Made by a program: the position numbers and the translations under genes
The notes under the pieces: generated by a model
Told to the model about the DNA's origin: nothing
What the model saw: the letters and a program-made list of their open reading frames with translations, nothing else
The model's database searches: none
Source: Crateriforma conspicua
GTDB lineage: Bacteria; Planctomycetota; Planctomycetia; Pirellulales; Pirellulaceae
Direction: 5' to 3'
Length of the DNA stretch: 64,000 nt
NCBI RefSeq assembly: GCF_007752935.1
Contig: NZ_CP036319.1
Span: forward strand, 7,118,434-7,182,433
In this document: positions 15,507 to 24,226 of the stretch, one piece after another
Layout of the letters: every line of letters begins with the position of its first letter
How positions within the stretch are numbered: the stretch's first letter is position 1

Positions 15507-18026
15507 ATGGTCGATTTTGGCAAACTGAGAAAGGCTTCAAAGAAAGAAAAATCCCCCGACCCACTAGAGATATTTAGAAGACTGCCAAAACCACCGGGAA
15601 TCAACGATCTCTATAACAGCCAAGCGGAGGTTTTAAAATCGTGGTTCACTAATCGAAACCGAAAAGACACGGTGCTCAAGCTTCACACGGGTGGCGGGAA
15701 AACACTTGTCGGTCTTCTAATGGCGCAGTCGTCACTCGACGAGTTGGGTGAACCCGTACTCTACTTGGCACCGACAGTGCAACTCGTCAATCAGACGTTG
15801 GACAAAGCCAAGCTGATGGGGATCGCTGCCGTTCCGTATCGAAACGGACAAGACCTCGACGAAAACTTCGTCAACGCCAATTCGATCATGGTTGCGACTT
15901 ACAACGCATTATTCAACGGACAGAGTAAGTTTCGTCTAAGGGAAAGAGGTCATTATCAGCAGGTAGGTGCTGTGATTCTTGATGACGCTCATGTTGCATT
16001 TTCCGTTATCCGAGATGCGTTCACGTTGGAGGTAAAGAAAAAGAACGACAAGGACCGTTATCAATCACTTACAGGATTGTTTCGCAAGTCTTTCTCTGAC
16101 TGTGATCGCCTTGGCATCTTTGACGATGTTGTCGGTGGTCGAGAGTATGCAGTTCTGGAAATTCCCTACTGGGCCTGGGACGAACAGATCGGCAGTGTTC
16201 GTGAGCAGTTAAAGACAGACGCCGAAGAGCACCCTTTTCACTGGCCCCTGCTTCGGAACGAACTTCATCTTTGTCACGGGTTGATAAGTCGTGACGCGTT
16301 TACGGTAACACCAATTGTTCCGTTGATACGGACATTCCCAACATTCAGCGACGCTCCAAGACGAATTTTCATGTCCGCTACGATCGCCAACGATGGGGAT
16401 ATCGTTCGGACCTTTGACGCTGATCCCAACGAAATAAAGTCGCCGTTGACGTCGCGATCCCTTGCCGGGGTCAGTGAACGAATGATTCTTATTCCAGACC
16501 TCATGAAGTTTAAGAGTGATCGAGAGTCGATCGCAGAACTGGCGAAATGGACTTCAAAGCAAAGAAAAGGCTCGGTAATTCTCGTTTCATCCGATAAAGC
16601 CGCCGAAAATTGGAGCGATGATAGCACTGTGGCAACCGGATCTGCCGAAGTCGGAAAACTCGTTGATGAATTACAGAACGGAAGCCACTTCGGCCCCGCT
16701 GTCTTTGCAAATCGATACGACGGAATCGACCTTCCCGGCGATTCGTGCAGGCTACTCGTCTTGCAAAACCTTCCAAAAGGGACCTCTAACTACGAACTAT
16801 TTCGTGCTGCGGCTTTGGCAGGAGGTGCCTCATTGGTTCAAATGCTCGCTCAACGAATCGAGCAAGGTATCGGTCGGGGAGCACGAGGTTCGGGTGACCA
16901 CTGCGTGGTTATTATGTCCGGCCCTGATCTTGCTGGCTGGCTCGCTAAAAACGCAAATTTTATGATGCTTACTAGTGCTACAAGAGCACAAATTGAGATG
17001 GGTGTTCAGATAAGCGAAGCAGTCGAATCGGTCGAGGAATTATCCGAGACAATCGCTCGAAGCTTTGCACGAGACCCCGATTGGACTGAATTCCACGCGG
17101 AGACCTTGGCTGAACTTGAAAGTGGAAACGAAATTAATGAGGATCGTTTCTCACTCGTTTCAATTGAGAGAAAGGCGGTAAACCTCTGGCAAGACGGTTA
17201 CCACGAAAAAGCCATTTCAAAGATCGAAAAGGTAATTGATAATGCGAGTGGCGATATCGACAGGCAATCTTTGGGATGGATGGCACAGCTTGCGGCACGG
17301 ATTGCGTCGCACTGGGGTGTCAAACAGAGAGCCGAGGAGTTTCAAAAACACGCATTTAGCTTCAACCGGAACCTGCTTCGACCGCGAGTCAAGCCGCCAT
17401 ACGAAAGTCTTCCAGCACCAGATGAACAAGCTGTAGCAATCGCTAAACGCATAGAAGAATATCGACTTCGCCAAGGGATTCTGAGAAGCTTTGAAGACAC
17501 TGTTTCTCATTTGCATGATGAGGCCTCAGCTACATTGTTTGAAGCTGCGCTGGCGGAACTAGGGAGATTCATCGGTCTTTTCGCAGAACAGCATGACACA
17601 AACGGTGAAGGTCCAGACGTGCTCTGGCTCTTGCCGATCAAATGCGGTTTCGTCATCGAAGCAAAGAGTCGAAAGAAGCCTAAGAACGAATTGACGAAAA
17701 CGCAGCACGGCCAACTGCTTGTCGCTGCTGAATGGTTCAAGGCAAATTATCCCGATTATGAATGCGTCCGAGTCAGTATGCACCCCAAAAATGAAGCACT
17801 GAAAAATGCTTCGGCGGAAGCATCTCATGCATTGACGTATGAAAATCTGGCGAAAATGGTGACCGAAACCCGAATTCTGCTTACAGAGATTTGTGAGTTG
17901 CAAAATACGGGAGCAGACCTTGTCAACGCATGTGGCAGACTGATCGAGCGATCGAACCTATCCGCAAAAACAATTGCCTCCACCTACTTTGTTCCGTTTG
18001 AGCAAATCAAGAGAAAATCTGAGTAG
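15507..18026 (+). CDS. SF2 DEAD/DEAH-like helicase fused to a PD-(D/E)XK nuclease
   Basis: An 839-residue protein. I chose ATG 15507 because GGGAG lies 8 bases upstream; the open frame begins at TTG 15471. The N-terminal half is an SF2 helicase: Walker A HTGGGKT at 60-66, Walker B DDAH at 159-162, motif III MSATI at 289-293, a Rad3/DinG-like NRYDGIDLPG at about 402-411, and motif VI QRIEQGIGRGAR at 449-460. The C-terminal part is a restriction-nuclease fold: helix with Glu near 679, GPD with Asp704, then VIEAKSRKK with Glu718 and Lys720. A single-chain helicase-nuclease of this type suits an anti-phage protein (Hna is one described example), but that role is inference. The gene is less GC-rich than its neighbours, suggesting transfer. 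Confidence 0.85.
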   Translation: MVDFGKLRKASKKEKSPDPLEIFRRLPKPPGINDLYNSQAEVLKSWFTNRNRKDTVLKLHTGGGKTLVGLLMAQSSLDELGEPVLYLAPTVQLVNQTLDKAKLMGIAAVPYRNGQDLDENFVNANSIMVATYNALFNGQSKFRLRERGHYQQVGAVILDDAHVAFSVIRDAFTLEVKKKNDKDRYQSLTGLFRKSFSDCDRLGIFDDVVGGREYAVLEIPYWAWDEQIGSVREQLKTDAEEHPFHWPLLRNELHLCHGLISRDAFTVTPIVPLIRTFPTFSDAPRRIFMSATIANDGDIVRTFDADPNEIKSPLTSRSLAGVSERMILIPDLMKFKSDRESIAELAKWTSKQRKGSVILVSSDKAAENWSDDSTVATGSAEVGKLVDELQNGSHFGPAVFANRYDGIDLPGDSCRLLVLQNLPKGTSNYELFRAAALAGGASLVQMLAQRIEQGIGRGARGSGDHCVVIMSGPDLAGWLAKNANFMMLTSATRAQIEMGVQISEAVESVEELSETIARSFARDPDWTEFHAETLAELESGNEINEDRFSLVSIERKAVNLWQDGYHEKAISKIEKVIDNASGDIDRQSLGWMAQLAARIASHWGVKQRAEEFQKHAFSFNRNLLRPRVKPPYESLPAPDEQAVAIAKRIEEYRLRQGILRSFEDTVSHLHDEASATLFEAALAELGRFIGLFAEQHDTNGEGPDVLWLLPIKCGFVIEAKSRKKPKNELTKTQHGQLLVAAEWFKANYPDYECVRVSMHPKNEALKNASAEASHALTYENLAKMVTETRILLTEICELQNTGADLVNACGRLIERSNLSAKTIASTYFVPFEQIKRKSE

Positions 18027-18290
18027 GTCGGCAGCGTTCATTGAGGCAGCCGCCGGCCGACGCCGGATTGGCATAGGCCGACGATGATGCGCAAGCCCTA
18101 GGTTCTTCCGGACCGGGGGTTTGTTCTTACCCGACACGAAGATACCGGGAGGGGAGAGAGTGTTTGTTTCGCGCCGGAGACTTGTCCGACCTCCGGCGAT
18201 CGCCGATACCGACCACCGCTGCGCGGACGGCCGGCAACGGCAATCGCCTTCGGGCCAAGTTCCTTCTGCAAATCAGCGGGCAAACGATCA

Positions 18291-18503
18291 ATGAAGAAAC
18301 AAGTCTCACTTCGCACCGTGCTGTTGGGGTGTACCGGCTTCGCGATCGTTCTGTTTGCAGGGCGTCTCTATCGTGATCACCTAACTCGGACCAATTTTCG
18401 TCTTCGCGACGAGATAGCCACTCTGAATAATTCGATCCGTGGCAACGTTTCGAAAGGGAGCTACGACATCAGCATCGTCAACGACGATTGCGGTGGACAG
18501 TGA
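18291..18503 (+). CDS. Small membrane-anchored hypothetical protein
   Basis: A 70-residue frame with a basic N-terminus and one membrane helix (TVLLGCTGFAIVLFAG), then a coiled segment RDEIATLNNSI. Small membrane proteins starting with a LRT/SLR motif are common in planctomycetes. Function unknown. It may be a remnant: the downstream sequence to 18948 contains decayed-looking fragments. Confidence 0.45.
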   Translation: MKKQVSLRTVLLGCTGFAIVLFAGRLYRDHLTRTNFRLRDEIATLNNSIRGNVSKGSYDISIVNDDCGGQ

Positions 18504-18948
18504 CCAAACAAAGAGAGCCCGGATCGCAAGTCTCCAGGCTCGATTCGAAAGCAACCGTTTTCGTGAAGCTTGTCTGCCTGAGGGTCCCCCAAAAGTTTTG
18601 GTGAACCCAGACCTGCCGACAGAAGAGATCGCCCCGCTTCCGCATACAAAACCGCGCAACGAAGTCCCCGAAGGCGAACACTACACCGGCGGGTACCCAT
18701 TTCCTGGCGTACTTGCATGCGGACCAGAGCGAGATCATGGATCGCAACACGCGCGCGTATCAGCAGACTGTCGAGATGCTGAACGAGACACGCGCGACCC
18801 CGGCTTAAACCCGCCTGGTGATCGATGCCGCGGGAATCGAAACACAGAGACACTGATTGCTACCGAGGATCAGCTCTACGCTCTCTGCGGCTTTGCATTT
18901 CGTCGGCTCACGCAACGAAAGATAAACCATCAACGGCCGTGTCTGTCT
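18504..18948. other. Region with possible decayed coding fragment
   Basis: No intact gene supported. One + strand frame at about 18695-18808 reads FLAYLHADQSEIMDRN and ends ETRATPA before a stop. This looks protein-like but has no start, so it may be a fragment of a lost gene. Confidence 0.35.
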
Positions 18949-19644
18949 TTAGGCGTATGACACCCAGCCTCGGAAAGCGAACCCGGCGTAAAACAGCTCG
19001 ACGTTCGTGAAGCCCGCCTCTTGCAACAACGCTTCGTCTTGTTGGGGTTCGAGAATGGTCAGATAAGCATCGACCGCCTTTCGAAACTGCGATGCCTTTT
19101 CCGCATCCACGGCGGGACGAACCATGTAAGCTGCGTACCGTGAAAGCCACCGCTCGCGCGCACCATCGGCTTGAGGGAAACTCAGGTGCACCACGATGAA
19201 CGGTGCTTGTGGCCCGAGTCGCTGACGAATGGCGGTCAACATCTTTCGTCGCTCTTCGAAGTCTGCAAAATGCATCGTCAAAATGCACGTGGCCGCATCA
19301 AACGGCCCCTCCGGCGCAGCATCGACCTTGCCCTCGTGCAGTCTGACTCGCGAGGCAAGCGGCCCCAGCGTTTGCTCGGCAAGTTGCAACATTGCCGGGG
19401 AAGGATCCACGCCATCAAACTCCCAGCTCGGTTCCGCTTCGGCGAACACCTTCATCTCCAGTCCGCCGCCGGCTCCGACGACCAGGATACGGCCGTGGCT
19501 CTGCACCCGCTCGGTCAACAACAATGCCGCCATCCGCTGCATGTCCGCGAACCCCGGAACGGCAATCGGTGGCGAATCCACATATTTCGCAACCGCTTCC
19601 GGGGCGTGAAAAGCCGCTTCCAAAAATTCAGCTTTGGAGTCCAT
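18949..19644 (-). CDS. Class I SAM-dependent methyltransferase
   Basis: A 231-residue protein with a Rossmann-type SAM site: motif I RILVVGAGGGLEMKVF near residue 52, the acidic post-I residue in FDGVDPSPAML, and FDAATCILTMHF near 115. The substrate is unknown. Its start overlaps the 3' end of the Rrf2-type regulator by 17 bases, so the two are one operon under the regulator's promoter. Confidence 0.85.
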   Translation of the reverse strand: MDSKAEFLEAAFHAPEAVAKYVDSPPIAVPGFADMQRMAALLLTERVQSHGRILVVGAGGGLEMKVFAEAEPSWEFDGVDPSPAMLQLAEQTLGPLASRVRLHEGKVDAAPEGPFDAATCILTMHFADFEERRKMLTAIRQRLGPQAPFIVVHLSFPQADGARERWLSRYAAYMVRPAVDAEKASQFRKAVDAYLTILEPQQDEALLQEAGFTNVELFYAGFAFRGWVSYA

Positions 19645-20101
19645 GTCGGTTCCGTTTGGCTTTCAGGGAAATGCCTTTCGCTTCGAGGCGTTGGTGGCAA
19701 TCGGCGCTCAGCGAGGCGAGCGTGACTTCCCCCAACCGCCGAAGCAGCAGTTGTTCGGCTTCGTCAAACGTCCTGCCCAGTGCGGCGTTCACGGATTGCT
19801 CCACCAAACAACCCGGTGCTTCCGTGCGATTGCCCATTGCCAACAACCCCGGGCTGCCCACCGCCTCGTAGATGTCCAGCAAAGTGACCTCGGCCAGCTC
19901 GCACGCCAAAGTCCAACCACCTCCGTGTCCCTTGGCGCTTTGCACATACTGCCGCTCGCGAAGCCCCGCCATCAGACGACGCACCACGACAGGATTCGTG
20001 TCGATGATTTTCGACAAATCGTCCGAAGTCACCGGTTCGTCCAGCTCCGCCATGTGCAACAAAATGTGCAGGACGCCGGATAGCCTGCTATCTCGCTTCA
20101 T
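19628..20101 (-). CDS. Rrf2-family transcriptional regulator
   Basis: About 157 residues from ATG 20101. The N-terminal winged helix is of Rrf2 type: LSGVLHILLHMAEL, then VTSDDLSKIIDTNPVVVRRLM, and the wing motif KGHGGGWTLA. The three-Cys Fe-S cluster spacing of IscR is absent; it has scattered Cys only, closer to YwnA/NsrR-unlike members. The methyltransferase lies downstream and overlaps. A perfect palindrome covers its own start codon, suggesting autoregulation. Confidence 0.85.
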   Translation of the reverse strand: MKRDSRLSGVLHILLHMAELDEPVTSDDLSKIIDTNPVVVRRLMAGLRERQYVQSAKGHGGGWTLACELAEVTLLDIYEAVGSPGLLAMGNRTEAPGCLVEQSVNAALGRTFDEAEQLLLRRLGEVTLASLSADCHQRLEAKGISLKAKRNRHGLQS

Positions 20102-20121
20102 GTAACTTACGTTATTACATG
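20099..20121. promoter_or_regulatory. Palindromic operator over the Rrf2 start codon
   Basis: CATGTAA at 20099-20105 and TTACATG at 20115-20121 form a perfect 7-bp inverted repeat with a 9-base spacer. The left arm includes the regulator's start codon. Placement and symmetry fit an operator for the Rrf2 dimer; binding itself is inferred. Confidence 0.6.
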
Positions 20122-20196
20122 AAGGTGGCGTCGTCAAGTTCGGCTTGGAAAGCCATGGAGGCTTCTGCCGTTGACGCGAACAGCCACACGTTGTGG

Positions 20197-20430
20197 CTAC
20201 CAGATTAGAACGCTCGCTATTGCGAATCCAAATTTGCATACGGCACCGAACCGAATGCAATTCTCAAACAGCAGGTCGCCCTCTTGTTGGACCGGTGCTT
20301 TCGATTCCCGACGGCCAGGGCCGCAACGCCGTGTATCTGGCCTCCAAGGTCCTGCCGCTGGTGCTCTGCGGCCACCACTCTGAACGATGGACTGGCTTCA
20401 AACACGCCAACAACACGGTTCGATTGGGGA
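20197..20430 (+). pseudogene. Decayed TehB-like methyltransferase fragment
   Basis: One frame reads PD, TAG (20206-20208), NARYCESKFAYGTEPNAILKQQ; after a frame change the next part reads PVLSIPDGQGRNAVYLAS. These align with PDWNDRFSDSEYAYGTEPNG and PVLSIAEGEGRNAVYLAG of the intact methyltransferase at 30984-31583. The stop replaces the conserved Trp codon. At least one further frame break follows. It is thus an inactivated 5' part of a related gene, more divergent than a recent copy. Confidence 0.75.
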
Positions 20431-20473
20431 CTTCATAGGTGATCCACGCTTCGGCCCCGCGTATCCGCAATCC

Positions 20474-21250
20474 CTACCGTGCATCAAGCCAATTCTTCGT
20501 GACTTCATCAAGCGGTTGATTCTCTCGGCAAATTTGGTAGTCCAACTCGGCGATGATTTCGTTGGACCAACGCAGGCTGTCGAGCGTTTTCAATTCGTCT
20601 TCCGTGAAAAGAGTCGACTGGTCATCGCGCAAAAGCAGAACCGCTTTGTCGACAACGCCCAGCAAACCCTTCGGCTCTCTCAGCTCTCGAATCTTGTGTT
20701 TGAAGTGCAGGAACTGCGGCTTCCATAGCGGGACGACGACCCATTCACCGTTCTCGACCGCATGCTCAAACGTGGTGAAGCAGTCTTCTTCACTGCCCGT
20801 GTGAAACCGGTATCCCGCATCGTTCAATCCGTATTCGCTCATCATCGCGATGGAGAACCGAGTGATACCCGCCCCCGGATTGATGCCCTGAATATCACGC
20901 TTCATTTTGTCGGACACGTCGGGCTTGAGCAGGTCAGCGACTTCGGCAACCGCGGATTCGGGAACGTAGTCGGGGACTCCCCAGAGTGCATACGGTTCGT
21001 AGTGCAGGCCGAGAACTCGAAGCGGAACGGTTTCTTCGACCTCCGCTTTGTAGCCGCCATGGCTCGACGGTAGCCAAGCCGACGCCAGCATCTGCGTCTC
21101 ACCTGCTTTCAACTTTTGAAAGTTGGCTTCGTGTGGCGAGTAAATCCGTTCGACCTCGATTCCCATGCCATTCAGAACATGCGCCGTCAACGATCCCGCG
21201 ACTCGATGAAACGAAAGATCGGTGATGCCAAGCGTGATAAGCCGCGTCAT
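20474..21250 (-). CDS. OpuAC-like substrate-binding protein, orphan
   Basis: About 258 residues. It has the pattern of the glycine betaine/proline ABC substrate-binding domain (ITLGITDLSFHRVAGSLTAHVL at the start, ETQMLASAWLPSSHGGY, NPGAGITRFSIAMM, GEWVVVPLWKPQFL). I chose ATG 21250. The N-terminus has no signal peptide, and no permease or ATPase gene is adjacent, so it may be a cytoplasmic quaternary amine sensor or an orphan component. The ligand is inferred from family only. Confidence 0.75.
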   Translation of the reverse strand: MTRLITLGITDLSFHRVAGSLTAHVLNGMGIEVERIYSPHEANFQKLKAGETQMLASAWLPSSHGGYKAEVEETVPLRVLGLHYEPYALWGVPDYVPESAVAEVADLLKPDVSDKMKRDIQGINPGAGITRFSIAMMSEYGLNDAGYRFHTGSEEDCFTTFEHAVENGEWVVVPLWKPQFLHFKHKIRELREPKGLLGVVDKAVLLLRDDQSTLFTEDELKTLDSLRWSNEIIAELDYQICRENQPLDEVTKNWLDAR

Positions 21251-21449
21251 TTTCTTAACCCTTTTCGTTGCTGTTTGAATAGCCGGTCTTGGATCAACCA
21301 ATCTTTGTCATCTCGTGCAATGTGAACTCTTCGACGGCTCCTTCCGTCGCGGCCATGCAACTCCATGCACCTCATCCTGGTTCGAACATTGAACAGGCAG
21401 ACATGACCTCTTGATTAGGCAGACGGGCAAATCGTATTAAGTTCAGCAA

Positions 21450-21555
21450 CCCGACGCGCTAGTTTTAAAGTTGCGCTTTCTGGTAACCCGACTCGCGAGC
21501 GAGGAACGAATTGGCAAAGAACGCGGTCTATCGCTTACGCGTCGGATTGCCATTT
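21450..21555. repeat. Palindromic dispersed repeat element, locus 1
   Basis: A forward unit at 21450-21504 (CCGACGCG, AAGTTGCGCTTTCTGGTAAC, CGCGAGCGAGG) is followed by an inverted end at about 21534-21555 (CTTACGCGTCGG then TTGCCAT). Both parts recur at 32371-32519, including the AATGGCAA-CCGACGCGTAAG end. This looks like a REP/MITE-type family. The rest of the intergenic region 21251-21592 shows no gene. Confidence 0.7.
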
Positions 21556-21592
21556 GTCGTAGAACTCCTGTCCGCCTGCAAAAAAACTGCAA

Positions 21593-22771
21593 TTAGCGGC
21601 CGATCAGACCGGACGCCAGTGGTTTGAATCGGAAGATGAAGAACGGTTTCGATGTCTTGTCTGTGCCACCATTGAACGGTGCGCCAAGATGCACCTGAGC
21701 GGCAGACACGTACATCAAGCCGTCGTGATTGAAGCTGATGCCGTCCGGCCATTGCATGCGATCGTCGAATGCGAGCTGCGTGTATCGTCGATCGCTGGCC
21801 GAGACCACGCCGATGCTGCAGCTTTCCACATTGGTCGAGTAGACATTGCCAGCGGTGTCGATCGAGAGCCCACCGTTGTTGACCTTGGGACTGTACGTTT
21901 CCACCGCCGTCGCCAATTCGTCTTGCGACAAGGTCTCGTCGGCGATCGCTTTCATCGGCACCCGATAAAGCTTCTTGCCGCACAAGGGAGCGAAGTAAAG
22001 CCACTCGCTGTTCGCATCCAAAGTGATCCCGTCACAGCCAACCAGGACAGGAACTTTTTCGCCGTCGCTTTCGACCGTCATCGGTTCGCCGTCGATCATG
22101 ATCGGTGAATCTTTATCGGGCTGCGTCATCGAGCGGCCTTCGAGCAACCGGCGAGTGGATCCGGTTTTCAAGTCGACGACAACGAGAGCGGCTTTCGATC
22201 CATCACCACCGCGGCCGATCCCTTCGTCGGCGATCACCGCAAGCTCGCGCTTGGGGTCGATCACGAAGTCATTCAGTTGCGAAGTCGGCCGACTTGCTGG
22301 TGCGGGGATGTAGTAGATTCGGTGAAGCTCATTCGACGTCGTGTTCCAACCGACCAGTTTCGGGGTGATGTTGTTTCGCGTCCCCATGTCCAGCATCCAA
22401 ACAACTCCCTGATCATCGTTGCGAATGCCCAGTACATCATCGAGATACCAGTCGTTCTCCTCGCGTGGTGTGTTCCATTGCTTGTTGGGAAATGGCGAGA
22501 CGATCTTCTTGTCTGCGTCATACGTTGCGACACGAATTTCCGGTTTGAAGAACGGATGGTGGCTAAAGACCAGCTGACCATTCGGCTTGAAAGCGATGTT
22601 GCCAACCGCTTGATCGAGAGACGCGTACAACTCGAGTTCGGTCTTGGCGGTCGACGACTCTTGCGACACGGCCGGAGTTACGAAGCCGCAGCAAAGCAGC
22701 GCGGCAACGAAACAATTCGAAAAGGCCCGCTGGTAAGTTCGGATTCCGATTTTTGGAAGGCGACGACTCAT
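21593..22771 (-). CDS. Secreted MRJP/yellow-family protein
   Basis: A 392-residue protein with an N-terminal signal segment (FSNCFVAALLCCGFVTPAVS) and a beta-propeller of the major royal jelly/yellow type. Blocks include WMLDMGTRNNITPKLVGW, LNDFVIDPKRELAVIADEG, VGCDGITLDANSEWLYFAPL and MQWPDGISFNHDGLMYVSA. Bacterial members are secreted or periplasmic with unknown ligands, possibly lactonase-like. A palindrome lies about 50 bases before the start. Confidence 0.85.
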   Translation of the reverse strand: MSRRLPKIGIRTYQRAFSNCFVAALLCCGFVTPAVSQESSTAKTELELYASLDQAVGNIAFKPNGQLVFSHHPFFKPEIRVATYDADKKIVSPFPNKQWNTPREENDWYLDDVLGIRNDDQGVVWMLDMGTRNNITPKLVGWNTTSNELHRIYYIPAPASRPTSQLNDFVIDPKRELAVIADEGIGRGGDGSKAALVVVDLKTGSTRRLLEGRSMTQPDKDSPIMIDGEPMTVESDGEKVPVLVGCDGITLDANSEWLYFAPLCGKKLYRVPMKAIADETLSQDELATAVETYSPKVNNGGLSIDTAGNVYSTNVESCSIGVVSASDRRYTQLAFDDRMQWPDGISFNHDGLMYVSAAQVHLGAPFNGGTDKTSKPFFIFRFKPLASGLIGR

Positions 22772-23231
22772 TGCTTTTTGCGGTCCGTTCTTGAAGAGAA
22801 ATTGCCTTTTTGAATCGAAAAACCGATACTATCGGTACTACAGAAAACATCAAGAACGAACATTTTGGGTACCTAGTATCAATTTGGTCCCCCCTTCAAG
22901 CCGCAACACAAAGACGATGAAAAGCCAGCTTGCCAGGTGGGGGCAACACCGGAGTTGATCGGAGGCCAGTGGAGTGGAATCGTCCTGGCTGTGCAAAACC
23001 ACTCCGGACAATATTGCAGGCCTTTTCTGGCTCGGAATGGTTGTTGTGATGCGTTTCCACTCTCTCGACCAGTCTCGAAACGAAGCGAAAACGAACGCGT
23101 CTGCGTCCCTGGCAATCTGTGCCGGTCATCTTCAGCGACACGATGGGATTCCGAAGACGCCCGCGTAAACGAGAGCACCTCACAACGCCACCCCAATCAT
23201 TCCAGGATCGGCCAGGGAATCAGTCGCACGA
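22772..23231. other. Intergenic region; no intact gene
   Basis: About 460 bases between the MRJP gene start and the phage-like relic. The left end holds the palindrome at 22822-22836. The frame of the relic is open leftwards to about 23166 without a start codon, consistent with loss of its 5' end. Confidence 0.5.
22822..22836. promoter_or_regulatory. Palindrome upstream of MRJP-family gene
   Basis: ACCGATA, one base, TATCGGT: a perfect 7-bp inverted repeat centred about 58 bases upstream of the start codon at 22771. It may be an operator. Confidence 0.4.
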
Positions 23232-23615
23232 ATGCTGGCCGAGTTGGAGTTTGTGGAGAACCATCCGCCGGGGACCACGCTGCAAGGCTTCGCGATGGAC
23301 TTCCGCAGCGGCGACGACTACAGCGGCAACCGAGCCCGGCGGATCAACATCACCGGCACCGGTGCGGACCTGGCCGGCAAGAAGGTTCAGTTGCAAGGCT
23401 GGCTGAACGACCTGGTCCAGATCAGTCACGAAGTCGACATCCTTGGGACACCGGGATCGCATTACATCCTGCTGGATCCCGACACCGCGACCACGGCCAC
23501 CTGGCCACCGAATTACTACCTGGGCCTGCTACGCATCAAGCACAACGCGACGACCTTCCAAACCATCTGGGAAGGCACCCTACGCATCCACGCGTTCCCA
23601 TCACCAGGGATCTAG
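23232..23615 (+). CDS. Phage-like protein, likely 5'-truncated relic
   Basis: A 127-residue frame with phage-module-like codon use. The order of elements (GFAMDFRSGDDYSGN, ITGTGADLAGKKVQLQGWL, DPDTATTATWPPNYYLGLL, then TIWEGTLRIH) resembles phage proteins with a TGA-type strand followed by a final IWEG/TLRI strand, such as baseplate-associated proteins. The same frame is open upstream to about 23166 with no better start, suggesting truncation. It probably belongs to the tail end of a second, now mostly lost, copy of the phage module. Confidence 0.5.
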   Translation: MLAELEFVENHPPGTTLQGFAMDFRSGDDYSGNRARRINITGTGADLAGKKVQLQGWLNDLVQISHEVDILGTPGSHYILLDPDTATTATWPPNYYLGLLRIKHNATTFQTIWEGTLRIHAFPSPGI

Positions 23616-23748
23616 AGCTGCCGGTCAACGGCGACCGCAAGCGATTACTCGAAAAGCTCGGTCGGATGTCTTTGCTATTTGGAAGGAAAAGAACCTCCTT
23701 CCCGCGTTTGTCCTTGTCCTTCTCGCAGACAAAGATCGCGACAATCGA

Positions 23749-24132
23749 TCATCGGTCAGAAAACAGGACAAACCAAACCTTGTCGTGATACCAAGATCCG
23801 CTACCACGGGGAGTCACAAATTCAAACCGCCTGCCATCCTGGTCGGGAACGATCTCCCATTCGTTGCTTTCACACCACGAATGGAACTCGCTCCGCGGCA
23901 AATTGAACTTGATTGTCGCAGATGCGCCAGGCGTGTATCGAACATAGACGTTTGCTGCGTCCTCAGGAATCGTCGCAAACCCCTTGAGCGCCCTGTTGGC
24001 GGTCTCCGCAGTCGCATTGCTAACCGCAACTGTGCCAAAAGTTCGTGCAAACCATGTCGCGGCAGCAAGGCAGATCGCGATCAGCGTCAACGCGAGAAAC
24101 AAATCGCGTAGTGAATATCGAATCTTGCCCAT
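23749..24132 (-). CDS. Small membrane-anchored protein, paralogue A
   Basis: 127 residues from ATG 24132. One N-terminal membrane helix (LFLALTLIAICLAAATWFA) follows a MGKIRYSLRD start, a pattern common in planctomycete small membrane proteins. The outer part is a short beta domain (NVYVRYTPGASATIKFNLP) and ends VWFVLFSDR. A paralogue with about 103 of 126 aligned residues identical lies at 26975-27355 in the same orientation. The similarity also extends upstream of the start. Function unknown. Confidence 0.7.
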   Translation of the reverse strand: MGKIRYSLRDLFLALTLIAICLAAATWFARTFGTVAVSNATAETANRALKGFATIPEDAANVYVRYTPGASATIKFNLPRSEFHSWCESNEWEIVPDQDGRRFEFVTPRGSGSWYHDKVWFVLFSDR

Positions 24133-24226
24133 GATCTTTGTGTACCACGCTGGCCGAGAATGGCGTTGAGACGCGAAAAGCCCCCCGTCCCTTAGATTTG
24201 ACCAATGATGCAGGATTTCCGTTGGT

